DNA from: Veillonella sp. AM51-8BH
Lineage (GTDB): Bacteria > Bacillota > Negativicutes > Veillonellales > Veillonellaceae
Assembly (NCBI RefSeq): GCF_003463825.1
Contig: NZ_QSDY01000023.1
Span: 1-27,102, forward strand
Direction of reading: 5' to 3'
Length of the DNA stretch: 27,102 nt
Below, piece after piece: positions 16,444 through 25,835 of this stretch. A program made the position numbers and the translations under genes. Every line of letters starts with the position of its first letter. Positions within the stretch are counted from its first letter, which is position 1. The notes under the pieces were generated by a model. It had not been told where the DNA came from, did no database searches, and saw only the letters and a program-made list of their open reading frames with translations.

Positions 16444-17376
16444 TTATTTACGAGTGATTACACGTTTTACTGCTTCTACTATGTCTTTTGCTGTCAAACC
16501 ATATTTAGCCATCAATTCTTTTGGCGTACCACTCTCCCCAAATGTATCTTGTACACCAACGAATTCCATAGGAACAGGCTTATTAGCCACAACAACTTCA
16601 GATACAGCAGAACCAAGACCACCAATGATATTATGTTCTTCTGCTGTTACAATAGCACCTGTTTCAGTAGCTGCTTTTACAATTGCCTCTGCATCGATAG
16701 GCTTAATAGAAGCCATATTGATAACGCGGGCAGACACATTAGATTCAGCTAATGTTTTAGCCGCCTCAACAGCAGGGCCAACCAAGGCACCACAAGCAAT
16801 GATAGTTACATCAGAACCATTTACCAATGTAGTAGATTTGCCAGGTACGAATGTATAACCTTCAGCTGTAACATCATCTACTCCAGCACGGCCTAAACGA
16901 ACATATACAGGACCTTCATAAGATGCAGCCCATTCAACTACTGCTTCTGTTTCACGTTCATCTGCAGGTACTACTACAGTCATATTAGGTAAAGTACGCA
17001 TACAAGAAATATCTTCCAAGCTTTGATGTGTAGCACCATCTTCACCTACAGTAATACCAGCATGAGTAGCACATACTTTTACATTCAATTTTGGATAACA
17101 TACAGCATTCCGAATTTGTTCAAATGCACGACCTGTTGCAAACATAGCAAAGGAAGAAACAAATGGAATTTTGCCTGCTGCTGCAAGTCCGGCACCAACA
17201 GAAATCAAGTTTTGTTCTGCAATACCTACATTAAAGAATCGATCAGGGCAGACATTTTTAAATGTATCAGTTTTAGTAGATTTAGATAAATCTGCATCTA
17301 ATACGATAATATTTGTATTTTCTTTACCAATGCGAGCTAACGCATTACCATATGCTTCACGTGTTGCTTTACCCAT
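16444..17376 (-). CDS. Transketolase, C-terminal subunit
   Basis: A 310-aa protein with the pyrimidine-binding (Pyr) and C-terminal domains of transketolase. The Pyr domain shows DADLSKSTKTD, FNVGIAEQNLISVGAGLA (with the E that activates thiamine) and HAGITVGEDGATHQ; the C-terminal domain starts near residue 190. It pairs with the N-terminal half encoded immediately before it (1-base TAATG overlap) to make one pentose-phosphate-pathway enzyme. Split transketolase is a normal form in many bacteria and archaea, not damage. Confidence 0.93.
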   Translation of the reverse strand: MGKATREAYGNALARIGKENTNIIVLDADLSKSTKTDTFKNVCPDRFFNVGIAEQNLISVGAGLAAAGKIPFVSSFAMFATGRAFEQIRNAVCYPKLNVKVCATHAGITVGEDGATHQSLEDISCMRTLPNMTVVVPADERETEAVVEWAASYEGPVYVRLGRAGVDDVTAEGYTFVPGKSTTLVNGSDVTIIACGALVGPAVEAAKTLAESNVSARVINMASIKPIDAEAIVKAATETGAIVTAEEHNIIGGLGSAVSEVVVANKPVPMEFVGVQDTFGESGTPKELMAKYGLTAKDIVEAVKRVITRK

Positions 17377-18212
17377 TATTGTACCCCCATAATTTCATTA
17401 ACAAAGGTTTCACCTTGCTCTGCACTAGGCGCTTTACCATGCCAACCTGCTTGGCCTTCCATTTCAGCTACGCCTTTACCTTTTACAGTATGCATTACGA
17501 TACAAGTTGGACCTTCTGTGAAAGCTTTAGCAGATTCAATAGCATTATGAAGTTCATCAAGATCATGACCATTGACTTCAATAACATTCCAATTGAAAGC
17601 TTTAAATTTCTCAGGAATTGGCAATGGAGACAGTACTTTAGTAATATCACCATCGATTTGAAGGCCATTAAAATCAACAAAAGCAGTCAAATTATTGAGT
17701 TTATAATGACCAGCAAACATTGCTGCTTCCCATACTTGACCTTCTTCAAGCTCGCCATCACCTAAAATGGAGTAAACGCGATAATCAGCATTGTCAATTT
17801 TGCCTGCCAATGCCATACCACATGCGGCAGAAATGCCTTGGCCTAAGGAACCTGTAGACATATCTACGCCAGGAGTATGTTTCATATCAGGATGGCCTTG
17901 TAACATATGGTCAATTTTACGTAAATTCAAAAGTTCTTCTTTAGGGAAATAACCTTTTTCAGCCAATGTAGCATATAAAGCAGGAGCTGCATGACCTTTA
18001 GAAAGGACAAAACGATCTCTATTTGGAGCTTTTGGATTTGCTGGATCTACATTCATTTCTACATAGTACAACAAGGCCATCACATCAGCGATAGATAAAG
18101 AACCACCTGGGTGACCGGATTTTGCTGCCGTTACAGACTGAACAATACTAACGCGAATAGCTTTTGCCTTCTCTTGAACTAGTTGTTTAACATCTTGTGT
18201 TAATGTAGCCAT
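17376..18212 (-). CDS. Transketolase, N-terminal (TPP-binding) subunit
   Basis: A 278-aa protein holding the thiamine pyrophosphate (PP) domain: SGHPGGSLSIADVMALLY, SKGHAAPALYATLAEKG, and GDGELEEGQVWEAAMFA followed by the N of the GDG-X-N metal site. It transfers two-carbon units between sugar phosphates together with the downstream C-terminal subunit. The ATG is preceded by a GAGGT site. The gene starts 33 bases after csaB, and no separate promoter is clear in that gap. Confidence 0.93.
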   Translation of the reverse strand: MATLTQDVKQLVQEKAKAIRVSIVQSVTAAKSGHPGGSLSIADVMALLYYVEMNVDPANPKAPNRDRFVLSKGHAAPALYATLAEKGYFPKEELLNLRKIDHMLQGHPDMKHTPGVDMSTGSLGQGISAACGMALAGKIDNADYRVYSILGDGELEEGQVWEAAMFAGHYKLNNLTAFVDFNGLQIDGDITKVLSPLPIPEKFKAFNWNVIEVNGHDLDELHNAIESAKAFTEGPTCIVMHTVKGKGVAEMEGQAGWHGKAPSAEQGETFVNEIMGVQ

Positions 18213-18245
18213 AGAGACCTCACTTTCTGGATTGGATCCAATATA

Positions 18246-19346
18246 TTAATAATCTTTAAGTAATGAAATAGCGATTTCTGCATTGCGTTGAGAGTTTAAA
18301 CGCAATGCTTCAATACGATCATAAGAGGATTGATACTCTTCTCTGGAATTTAAGAGCTTATGACATCGCTGATATAGCGCCTCTTCTCTAAGATGTGTCA
18401 TTGTTCCTATTGGTTCCTGACCAATCATATGTAAGAAGCTTGTAATTTTAGGATCGTAGGAAATACCAATAACAGGTTTCCCCATTAAAGAGCTAAATAC
18501 TAGAGCATGAAGACGTATACCAATCATTAGATCCACATTCCCCGATAAGGATACTTGTTCCTCTGTAGAGAATGGGCCTTCAAGAACAATAGCCCCCTTT
18601 GGCATATAACTAGCGATAATTTTAGCTTCTTTTGTATCCTCTGGATGAGACATAGGAATAAAAATAATTTCTACCTCATTTTGCTCTTGTAATCGGCTCA
18701 ACACATTGGCTAATGATTCACGATATTCTGTATCATCTTTCCAACTACGAACAGCAACACCAATTCGTTTTGGATTCTCTATAGATTTAGGTAGTTTAGA
18801 TGTATAGTCTTCTAAAATACGTTTACCAATAGACAAATCTGCCGGTTGCATAGCCAAAACAGCATCAGCTGTAACCTCTACATCTTCAATTCCTAAGGAC
18901 TCTAATTCAGATTTTGAAATAGAATCACGAACTGTAATGGTATCCACAAATCGCAATATAAAGCTAACAGCTCTTCGTGTGGATGGACGATTTAAAGGCC
19001 CAATACCTTGAGAGTAAAGCATTACCTTTTTTCCCATCATTTTAGCTAAAGCCATAATACTTAAATAGTAATATGTATTACGAATACTTGTAGCATCTTG
19101 TAAAAGACTGCCTCCACCACTGATCACTAAATCAGAATTGGCAATTGCCTTTAAAATACCAAATGCGGAAAATGTCCCCACTGCATGAATGTTATGTTTT
19201 TTGCTTGTCTCTGTAGGATTACCAGAAATAACCGTAATATGCGCATCTGCTTCCTCTTTGCGAATGGCATCGATAATGGCACAAAGCATTGCTTCATCGC
19301 CAGCATTACCAAAACCATAATAACCAGAGATAACAATATTACTCAT
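18246..19346 (-). CDS. csaB: Polysaccharide pyruvyl transferase CsaB
   Basis: A 366-aa protein of the PS_pyruv_trans family. Characteristic motifs are GYYGFGNAGDEAML at the N-terminus, SGGGSLLQD at about 95-103, LYSQGIGPLNRP, and GIRLHALVFSS followed by KPVIGISYDPK near 290-320. CsaB adds ketal-pyruvate to cell-wall polysaccharide, the ligand for SLH domains in several Gram-positives. In Negativicutes, SLH-domain outer-membrane proteins bind polyamine-decorated peptidoglycan, so the polymer modified here is uncertain. Start: ATG 19344-19346 with GGGAGG six bases upstream, overlapping the previous gene by 8 bases; a TTG two codons earlier is less likely. Confidence 0.92.
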   Translation of the reverse strand: MSNIVISGYYGFGNAGDEAMLCAIIDAIRKEEADAHITVISGNPTETSKKHNIHAVGTFSAFGILKAIANSDLVISGGGSLLQDATSIRNTYYYLSIMALAKMMGKKVMLYSQGIGPLNRPSTRRAVSFILRFVDTITVRDSISKSELESLGIEDVEVTADAVLAMQPADLSIGKRILEDYTSKLPKSIENPKRIGVAVRSWKDDTEYRESLANVLSRLQEQNEVEIIFIPMSHPEDTKEAKIIASYMPKGAIVLEGPFSTEEQVSLSGNVDLMIGIRLHALVFSSLMGKPVIGISYDPKITSFLHMIGQEPIGTMTHLREEALYQRCHKLLNSREEYQSSYDRIEALRLNSQRNAEIAISLLKDY

Positions 19347-20100
19347 GGTCAACCTCCCGCGCTTGGAACCATTGTGTTACGTACATCATGAAACGTACAG
19401 CAATGATAAGAAGCAAACCTAAGAGAGCACCAATTAATAAACCATCATATCCACGCATAATAGACATGAATACAGGAGTTCTAATATGACAGAATGTTTC
19501 AACCATTGAAGCTATGCCGATAACACCTGCAATAGTTAATAAGAAATGGATTACTGTAGGCCATTTACGTAAGAATGCAAACGTAGCCAACATTAATGCT
19601 GGGTGACCAATAATGAACTCTTTTTCTCTAGGTCTTGCATACAATGTATTTTCAAGGAAACGACGAAGCATAAGTTCAAATCCTGGTACAGGAACACCTG
19701 CTGTATGACCACTGCGGCCAACAAATACCCATGCCACGCCACCAAGAGCAGCCATGACAAAGAATACGTAAAATTTAACATCCATTGTTAAGAATTCAAC
19801 TACAAATTTCTTTGCTTCTTCTTTAGAGTTAATCATACGACCTTTCCACAAAGGGAAACGTTGTAAGTACGCGATGATCACCAATACAATTGGAAGTACA
19901 AATGTTAACTTAACACCTCTAAAGATAGCAAATTCCATAAAGAATTTCGTATTTCCTAATAAAGATGCAATATACATACCGCCAATAGCCGCAAATAATG
20001 CAGCAATTACGAGATAAAGCACTGCTAATACGGTAGATTTAATAGCACCTAATGGACGAGCTCCATCATAACGACGCCATTCCTCCATCAAGCGAATCAT
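19339..20100 (-). CDS. DUF5693-family membrane protein, C-terminal part
   Basis: A 253-aa multi-pass membrane protein (about five to six helices, e.g. 24-46, 65-82, 112-130, 180-200 and 218-242). It contains the FRGVKLTFVLPIVL segment that I associate with the second half of DUF5693 proteins. Its ATG overlaps the stop of the preceding ORF as ATGA (20097-20100). The first residues (MIRLMEEWRRYDGARPLG) read smoothly as a continuation of that ORF, so the two may be one gene of about 680 codons split by a one-base indel. Function is unknown; its position next to csaB suggests a role in envelope polymer export or handling. Confidence 0.75.
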   Translation of the reverse strand: MIRLMEEWRRYDGARPLGAIKSTVLAVLYLVIAALFAAIGGMYIASLLGNTKFFMEFAIFRGVKLTFVLPIVLVIIAYLQRFPLWKGRMINSKEEAKKFVVEFLTMDVKFYVFFVMAALGGVAWVFVGRSGHTAGVPVPGFELMLRRFLENTLYARPREKEFIIGHPALMLATFAFLRKWPTVIHFLLTIAGVIGIASMVETFCHIRTPVFMSIMRGYDGLLIGALLGLLLIIAVRFMMYVTQWFQAREVDHE

Positions 20101-21380
20101 GCACCTACAGGAGCCATAATAGCACTAGATAAAGCCCAGATTTGAGTAATCAATGTACCACTTGTAATGATGAATAATACTACAGATACAAGGGAAATGC
20201 CAAAGAATGCTACCAATTGTGTATGTTTACGCATTGGAACTAACATTTGAGCAACATAAACGAATAGCGCAATAGCACCAATCATTGTGATGACTACTAA
20301 TAAAGGATTTGGCGTATAAGGAGGATAAATATCAGCAGGACCGAATTCATAACCTTTAGTAGATAATTTTTCAGTGGTCATCCCAATATAGTTAATAGTT
20401 GTTTGTAATACTGTTTCATTGTTTACACCTGTTTCATACATAGGGAATAAGTTAAAACGAATATTACGTTCAATATCACTAATATAGAATCGTTGAGCTG
20501 CTTCTTCTGGAGTGATTTTCTTTAATTCATCCTTAGCAATTGTATATACACGGCCCACACTATAATTATCTTTAGCAGCCATTTCCAAGAAACCTTGTTG
20601 TGGCTCATATTGAAGTTGGTTAACGGCTTCAATACCAACTAGAGGAATATGATTCTTATGTAATAGTTCTAATGTTTCATCCGTTAAATTAGGAGCTCCT
20701 AGGGCCTCTTTACCAGCAAAGATCATGCCTGTTACATGTGGAATTCCTTCAAGACGCTTAAACACATATTGGAGGTCATCTGATGTTACATTTCTGTAGT
20801 TTGTAGGACGAACTATAACATTAAATCCACGATTAGCAACTTCTTGAGCTTGTAGCTTGGAAATACCAAGATTCATTTTTAGATAGCTATCAGCGGTAGC
20901 ACCATATAATTCAAGGACCGGACCAATACTAGTATTAAGCTCTTTAACTTTATCTTTACCAATACGATGATATAAGTCTTCACGAATTTCTTTATAGTAA
21001 CCTTCTTTACCAGAAATTAATGCTACATAGGTTGCACCATGTTTAACGGATGCCCCATTAACACGGACTGCATCCATCTCTTCGGAGCTTAACACCTTAA
21101 CTTGACCAGCATCCTTAGCTTTTTCTAAGGTACGATCATAAATGGCGAATGCTGTTACACCTGCATTACGAAGTGCATCAAAAGCCTCTTGTTGACTGCG
21201 CTTTTCAAAGGCATTAGCTCTTAGAACAGCATCATAATCTACGATATTTTCAATATGATTTTGAGATTTTTCAATCTGATGGCGTTCAAATACCAAATAT
21301 AAAGAGGATACAAGTCCCACTATAATACAGAGTATTAGAATCCAAGAGTACTTACTTTTTTGTGTATTCTGATGATTCAC
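20097..21380 (-). CDS. DUF5693-family protein, N-terminal part
   Basis: A 427-aa protein with an N-terminal membrane helix (about 13-30), a large extracytoplasmic domain (about 35-345), and at least two C-terminal helices (about 356-375 and 388-420). DUF5693 proteins usually continue into a multi-pass C-terminal region, which here is encoded in the overlapping next ORF. The extracytoplasmic part (e.g. DALRNAGVTAFAIYDRTLEK, GIEAVNQLQYEPQQGF) resembles a TIM-barrel-like glycosidase or deacetylase fold, but I cannot name an activity. It is conserved beside csaB in Firmicutes, which hints at a shared envelope pathway. Confidence 0.75.
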   Translation of the reverse strand: MNHQNTQKSKYSWILILCIIVGLVSSLYLVFERHQIEKSQNHIENIVDYDAVLRANAFEKRSQQEAFDALRNAGVTAFAIYDRTLEKAKDAGQVKVLSSEEMDAVRVNGASVKHGATYVALISGKEGYYKEIREDLYHRIGKDKVKELNTSIGPVLELYGATADSYLKMNLGISKLQAQEVANRGFNVIVRPTNYRNVTSDDLQYVFKRLEGIPHVTGMIFAGKEALGAPNLTDETLELLHKNHIPLVGIEAVNQLQYEPQQGFLEMAAKDNYSVGRVYTIAKDELKKITPEEAAQRFYISDIERNIRFNLFPMYETGVNNETVLQTTINYIGMTTEKLSTKGYEFGPADIYPPYTPNPLLVVITMIGAIALFVYVAQMLVPMRKHTQLVAFFGISLVSVVLFIITSGTLITQIWALSSAIMAPVGA

Positions 21381-21392
21381 GATAAATCCTTT

Positions 21393-22088
21393 CTAGTTAA
21401 GTACAGGTTTAACTTTGATGTGAATTTCACCATTATCAACAGTTAAGCTTTCAGCTTTCACAGGAATTGGGAAGTTATTAAAGTTATAAACTTCTGTAGC
21501 CTCTAATACATTAGATGTCAAACCTGGGATAGTAGCACCATTAATGGTGAACTTTTTAGGTGCGAATAGTAAAGTATTATCCTTTAATTCTAAGTTGCCA
21601 TCTAATCTAACAGAACCTTTAAATACCATGCCAACATTCATATTACCAGTTAAGCTGATGTTATCTTTATTGATGTTTACTTTTACATCTTGAATTTCAC
21701 TACCAGCTTGAGTGCTTAAGAATTTAGCCAAATCTTCATTAGTCACAGTACCTTCGATACTAGAACTACCTACACTTACTACATCAATTTCTTGGCTAGC
21801 CAATAATGAAATTGGATTTACAAGAATTTGTGTTGCATCATAATTGAAGTTTGCAAAGTTTAATTTACCAAGTTTTACATCATCTAAAGAACCATATACA
21901 TGATCAGCTTCACCATAGAGTAATTTAAATCCTGGTTGAGACTCAACATTTACTGTTTGAGAAGATGGTTTTAGTGAATCATTTAACTGTTTTTCAATAC
22001 GGGAACTAATATAAGAAGGTAATAAAAATTGAGTTGCTGCTGCTAAAGCAATAATCAGCACTAATAGGAATAGTAAAAACTTTTTCAT
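21393..22088 (-). CDS. DUF2993/LmeA-like exported lipid-binding protein
   Basis: A 231-aa exported protein. An N-terminal hydrophobic signal or anchor (about 1-22: KKFLLFLLVLIIALAAATQ) is followed by an all-beta repeating region with the DUF2993 pattern: LPSYISSRIEKQL at the start, then KLGKLNFANFNYDA, NISLTGNMNVG and the FNNFPIPVKAESLTVDNGEI ending. Mycobacterial LmeA of this family binds phosphoinositides in the cell envelope. A lipid-handling role is likely here, but the ligand is unknown. It lies between prfB (8-base gap) and DUF5693. Confidence 0.82.
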   Translation of the reverse strand: MKKFLLFLLVLIIALAAATQFLLPSYISSRIEKQLNDSLKPSSQTVNVESQPGFKLLYGEADHVYGSLDDVKLGKLNFANFNYDATQILVNPISLLASQEIDVVSVGSSSIEGTVTNEDLAKFLSTQAGSEIQDVKVNINKDNISLTGNMNVGMVFKGSVRLDGNLELKDNTLLFAPKKFTINGATIPGLTSNVLEATEVYNFNNFPIPVKAESLTVDNGEIHIKVKPVLN

Positions 22089-22096
22089 AAGAACTC

Positions 22097-23204
22097 CTAA
22101 ATTGTTAAATTCGCTTCTTTTTTCAAGAAACCTTCCATAAATTGATCTAAATTACCATCCATAACGGATTGTACATTCCCTGTTTCAACCCCTGTGCGAT
22201 GATCCTTAACGAGATTATATGGGTGGAATACATACGACCGAATTTGACTACCCCATTCAATCGCTTGATAGGTACCACCAATTTGCTCTTTAAGTTCTGC
22301 TTGTTTTTCTAATTCTAATTCAAATAATTTGGCGCGCAATAAACGTAATGCTTGTTCCCTATTTTGCATTTGAGAACGTTGAGTTTGACACTGTACTACA
22401 ATACCTGTTGGTCTATGAGTCATACGTACAGCAGAATCAGTTTTATTAATATGCTGACCACCAGCACCGCTAGCTCTATATGTATCTACTTGTACATCTT
22501 TCATATCAATATTAATTTCTACTGTATCATCAATTTCCGGCATTACATCAACAGCAGCAAAGGATGTATGACGACGTGCAGCAGCATCAAACGGTGAAAT
22601 ACGAACAAGACGATGTACACCTTTTTCAGATTTCAAATAACCAAAGGCATTTTCACCTTTAATTAAAAATGTAGCAGATTTTGTGCCCGCCTCATCACCT
22701 GGTTGTTCATCCATCAATTCAATAGAGAATCCTGCTTTTTCAGCCCAACGCAAGTACATGCGAATCAGCATGGAACACCAATCTTGTGCCTCTGTGCCAC
22801 CTGCACCAGCATGGAATGTTAAAATCGCATTATTAGCATCATATTCACCACTAAGCAATAAAAGAACTTCTTGTTTTTCTACAGTTTCTTCTATTTGTTG
22901 AACATAATCCTTGATTTCACCTTCTAGAGAACGATCATCTTCCTCTATTGCCATCTCAAGCATTACATTAGCATCTTCAATATCACTAACAAGTTGTTTA
23001 TAGCTTTCTACAGCATTTTTCAATTGTGTGGCTTCTTGAGAAATCTCACGAGCCTTGTCTGGGTCATCCCAAAATGTAGGGTCGCTCATTTGCACATCAA
23101 GTGTAAAGATTCGATCTTCTTTCTGAGCGATGTTAAAGTGAATCCCTCATTCCATAAATACGTTCTTCTAGATTAGAAATAATAGGTTTTAAATCTTCTA
23201 ACAA
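22097..23204 (-). CDS. prfB: Peptide chain release factor 2, with programmed +1 frameshift
   Basis: RF2 reads UGA and UAA stop codons. The main frame (to 23134, 345 codons) has the SPF codon-recognition motif (RISPFDAAARR) and the GGQ motif (SGAGGQHINKTDS) that triggers peptide release. The first 23 codons are in another frame. They start at TTG (23202-23204) with AAAGGTGG upstream, read MLEDLKPIISNLEERIYG then MRDSL, and stop at TAA (23133-23135). A +1 slip at CTT-TAA-C joins L23 to NIAQKEDRIFTL, giving a 368-aa protein of normal RF2 size. The usual in-frame stop in this autoregulatory device is UGA, so UAA is unusual. An ATG at 23095 is internal to the real protein. Confidence 0.9.
23132..23148 (-). 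promoter_or_regulatory. prfB recoding (+1 frameshift) site with UAA stop
   Basis: On the minus strand it reads GAGGGATTCACTTTAAC: a Shine-Dalgarno-like GAGGG five bases before the slippery CTT, then TAA and C. The layout matches the RF2 frameshift cassette (SD-like element, CUU, stop, C), with UAA in place of UGA and slightly longer SD spacing than in E. coli (3 bases). Confidence 0.8.
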
Positions 23205-23264
23205 TTTATGTTCACCACCTTTAACTTATTAGCTTATTACATCGATAAACTATCACCTTAATAA

Positions 23265-23317
23265 AATAGAAAAATGGCCGTTGCCCAGAAGGAAATCCCA
23301 TTGAGCAACGTGCCATT
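23265..23317 (-). terminator. Strong rho-independent terminator after secA
   Basis: A stem of about 17 bp (23273-23287 with 23302-23317, one bulged A, one G-U) has a 14-base loop. On the minus strand it is followed by TTTTTCTATTTTATT (complement of 23257-23272). It lies 8 bases after the secA stop, so prfB and the genes that follow need their own promoter. None in 23205-23260 is clear enough to call. Confidence 0.9.
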
Positions 23318-23325
23318 CACAAATC

Positions 23326-25760
23326 TTAATCTATGTTTTGTGGCTCCAACACATCTTCATGATGGGGTTGTGCACCTTCTAAGTGGTCAACTGGTTCTTC
23401 AATTTCTTGAATCAATTGTGCACGAATTTTGTACAACGCCATGATTGTTTCATCTTGGATAGCAGCAATCATGTTTTGGAACATATCAAAGGCTTCAAAT
23501 TTATATTCCACCAATGGATTTTTTTGGCCATATGCACGAAGACCGATACCTTCACGCAACATATCCATATTATCCAAATGTTCCATCCATTTGTTATCAA
23601 CAACGCGCAACATAATAGCCTTTTCAAGCTGGCCAAACATAGCATCACCAAGCATATCAACGCGATCTTGATACTCAGCATGAGCAATTTCAAGCAAGCG
23701 TTCTAATAATTCTTGACGACTATATTCTTCCATATCTTGAGGAGTCATAATATCTTCGGTTAAGAAATATTGACTCAAGTGCTTGTAGAGACCTTCGTAA
23801 TCCCATTCTTCTGGATATAATTTCTCATCTGCATAAGCATCTACAGATTCAGTAACAAGTTTATCAATCATTTCATTGATTGTGTCACGTAAGGACTCAT
23901 TACGTAAAATACGACGACGTTGTTCGTATAATACTTCACGTTGTTGATTCATAACATCATCATACTCGAGTACATATTTACGAATATTATAGTTATGATC
24001 TTCTACTTTCTTTTGAGCACGTTCAATAGATTTAGTAATCAAAGAATGCTCAATAGGTTCATCCTCTTCCATGCCAAGTTTATCCATGATGCCTGTAATA
24101 TTGTCAGCACCAAAGATACGCATCAAATCATCTTCTAAAGATAAGAAGAATTGAGAGGAACCTGGGTCACCTTGACGACCAGCACGACCACGCAACTGAT
24201 TATCGATACGGCGACTTTCATGACGTTCAGTACCTAAGATGGCCAAGCCACCTAATTCAGGTACACCTTCACCTAATGTAATATCAGTACCACGACCTGC
24301 CATGTTTGTAGCAATTGTTACCATGCCCATTTGACCAGCATTGGCAACAATTTCAGCTTCTTTTTCATGATGTTTAGCATTCAATACTTTATGTGGTACG
24401 CCTGCACGTAATAACATATCTGAAAGCTCTTCAGATTGTGTAATAGATGTAGTACCAATCAAAATAGGTTGACCAGTTTGATGTCGTTCTACAGCATTAC
24501 GTACTACGGCACGATATTTAGCAGCCTTAGTTTTAAAGATTTGATCTGGCAAATCTACACGGGCTAATGGTTTATTTGGAGGAATAGGCAATACTTCCAA
24601 ACCGTAAATATCAATGAATTCTTTTTCCTCAGTCTTAGCTGTACCAGTCATACCAGCAAGCTTTTTATACATACGGAAATAGTTTTGGAATGTAATAGAA
24701 GCCAATGTTTGACTTTCACGTTCAACCTTCAAGCCTTCTTTAGCTCGATAGCTTGATGTAAACCATCAGAATAACGACGACCAAACATCAAACGACCTGT
24801 AAATTCATCGACGATAACAACTTCACCATCTTTAACTACGTAATCAGTATCGCGATGCATCATAGCATAAGCACGTAGAGATGCACCAAGTAGATGGTTT
24901 AACTCGATGTTTTCTGCATCATACAAGTTTTCAACACCAAGCATTTTTTCGACTTTTGCGATACCAGAATCAGTAGGTGCAATAGTCTTTTGTTTTTCAT
25001 CAATTGTATAATCTTCATCTTTTACAAGATGAGGAACAATTTTAGCTAACTTGTAGTAATTATCTGTGGAACGTTGACCAGGACCAGAAATAATTAATGG
25101 AGTTCTCGCTTCATCGATAAGAATAGAGTCAACTTCATCGACAATTGCGTAATTCAATGGACGTTGTACCATTTGAGATACATCAGATACCATGTTATCG
25201 CGCAAATAGTCAAAACCAAACTCATTATTTGTACCATATGTAATATCACATGCATATGCTTCTTTACGTTGGTTATAATCGAGATTAGCCACAATAAGAC
25301 CTGTAGAAAGGCCTAAGAAGTTATATAAACGACCCATTTGTTCACTATCGCGAGTAGCCAAATAATCATTTACTGTAACAACATGTACGCCATTACCTGT
25401 CAATGCATTTAGATATACTGGCAATGTAGCAACTAATGTTTTACCTTCGCCAGTACGCATTTCTGCGATATTGCCTCTATGAAGGCAAATACCACCGATC
25501 AACTGTACATCAAAATGACGCATGCCTAACACGCGTTTAGATGCTTCGCGAACTACAGCAAATGCTTCTGGCAAAATGTCGTCTAACGTTTCCCCTTTTT
25601 GCAAACGACGTTTAAACTCATCGGTTTTTGCTACTAAATTAGCATCACTTAATTTAACATAATTCGGTTCAATTTCATTAATATGATCAGCAATAGCACG
25701 CATTTTTTTAATTTCTTTTGCGTTATTATTGCCTAATAGCCTTTGTAAAAAGCTTAACAA
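23326..25760 (-). CDS. secA: Preprotein translocase ATPase SecA (frame broken by an apparent 1-base deletion)
   Basis: SecA drives proteins through SecYEG. The sequence covers a full SecA of about 811 aa but in two frames. The N-part (to the TGA at 24729-24731) has the DEAD motor: [14 protein letters not shown] and [19 protein letters not shown]. The C-part (from 24732) has [36 protein letters not shown] and [23 protein letters not shown]. At the junction the expected family text [16 protein letters not shown] is recovered by adding one base at about 24745 (GAGCT to GAGGCT). As SecA is essential, an assembly error is most likely. The start chosen is TTG 25758-25760 ([16 protein letters not shown] 8 bases upstream); ATG 25784 is the alternative. 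No C-terminal zinc-binding SEC-C motif. Confidence 0.93.
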
Positions 25761-25806
25761 ACAAATCACTCCTCTATAGGACATCTTACATTATTTTATC
25801 TAATTT

Positions 25807-25835
25807 ATTATAACGAAAATGCCTTGAATAGTCAA
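25807..25835 (-). promoter_or_regulatory. secA promoter
   Basis: On the minus strand: TTGACT (25830-25835), a 17-base spacer, and TATAAT (25807-25812), close to consensus. It lies about 45 bases before the secA start codon. The -35 box sits in the loop of a 13-bp inverted repeat (25817-25851). Confidence 0.85.

Noticed and set aside
17376..18212. Transketolase in two ORFs, as if frameshifted
   Set aside because: The split falls exactly at the domain border, each half has a normal start and length, and the two-subunit form is common in bacteria.
22097..23095. prfB starting at the ATG at 23093-23095
   Set aside because: It would lack the conserved N-terminal region that is plainly encoded upstream (MLEDLKP, then NIAQKEDRIFTL after the frameshift).
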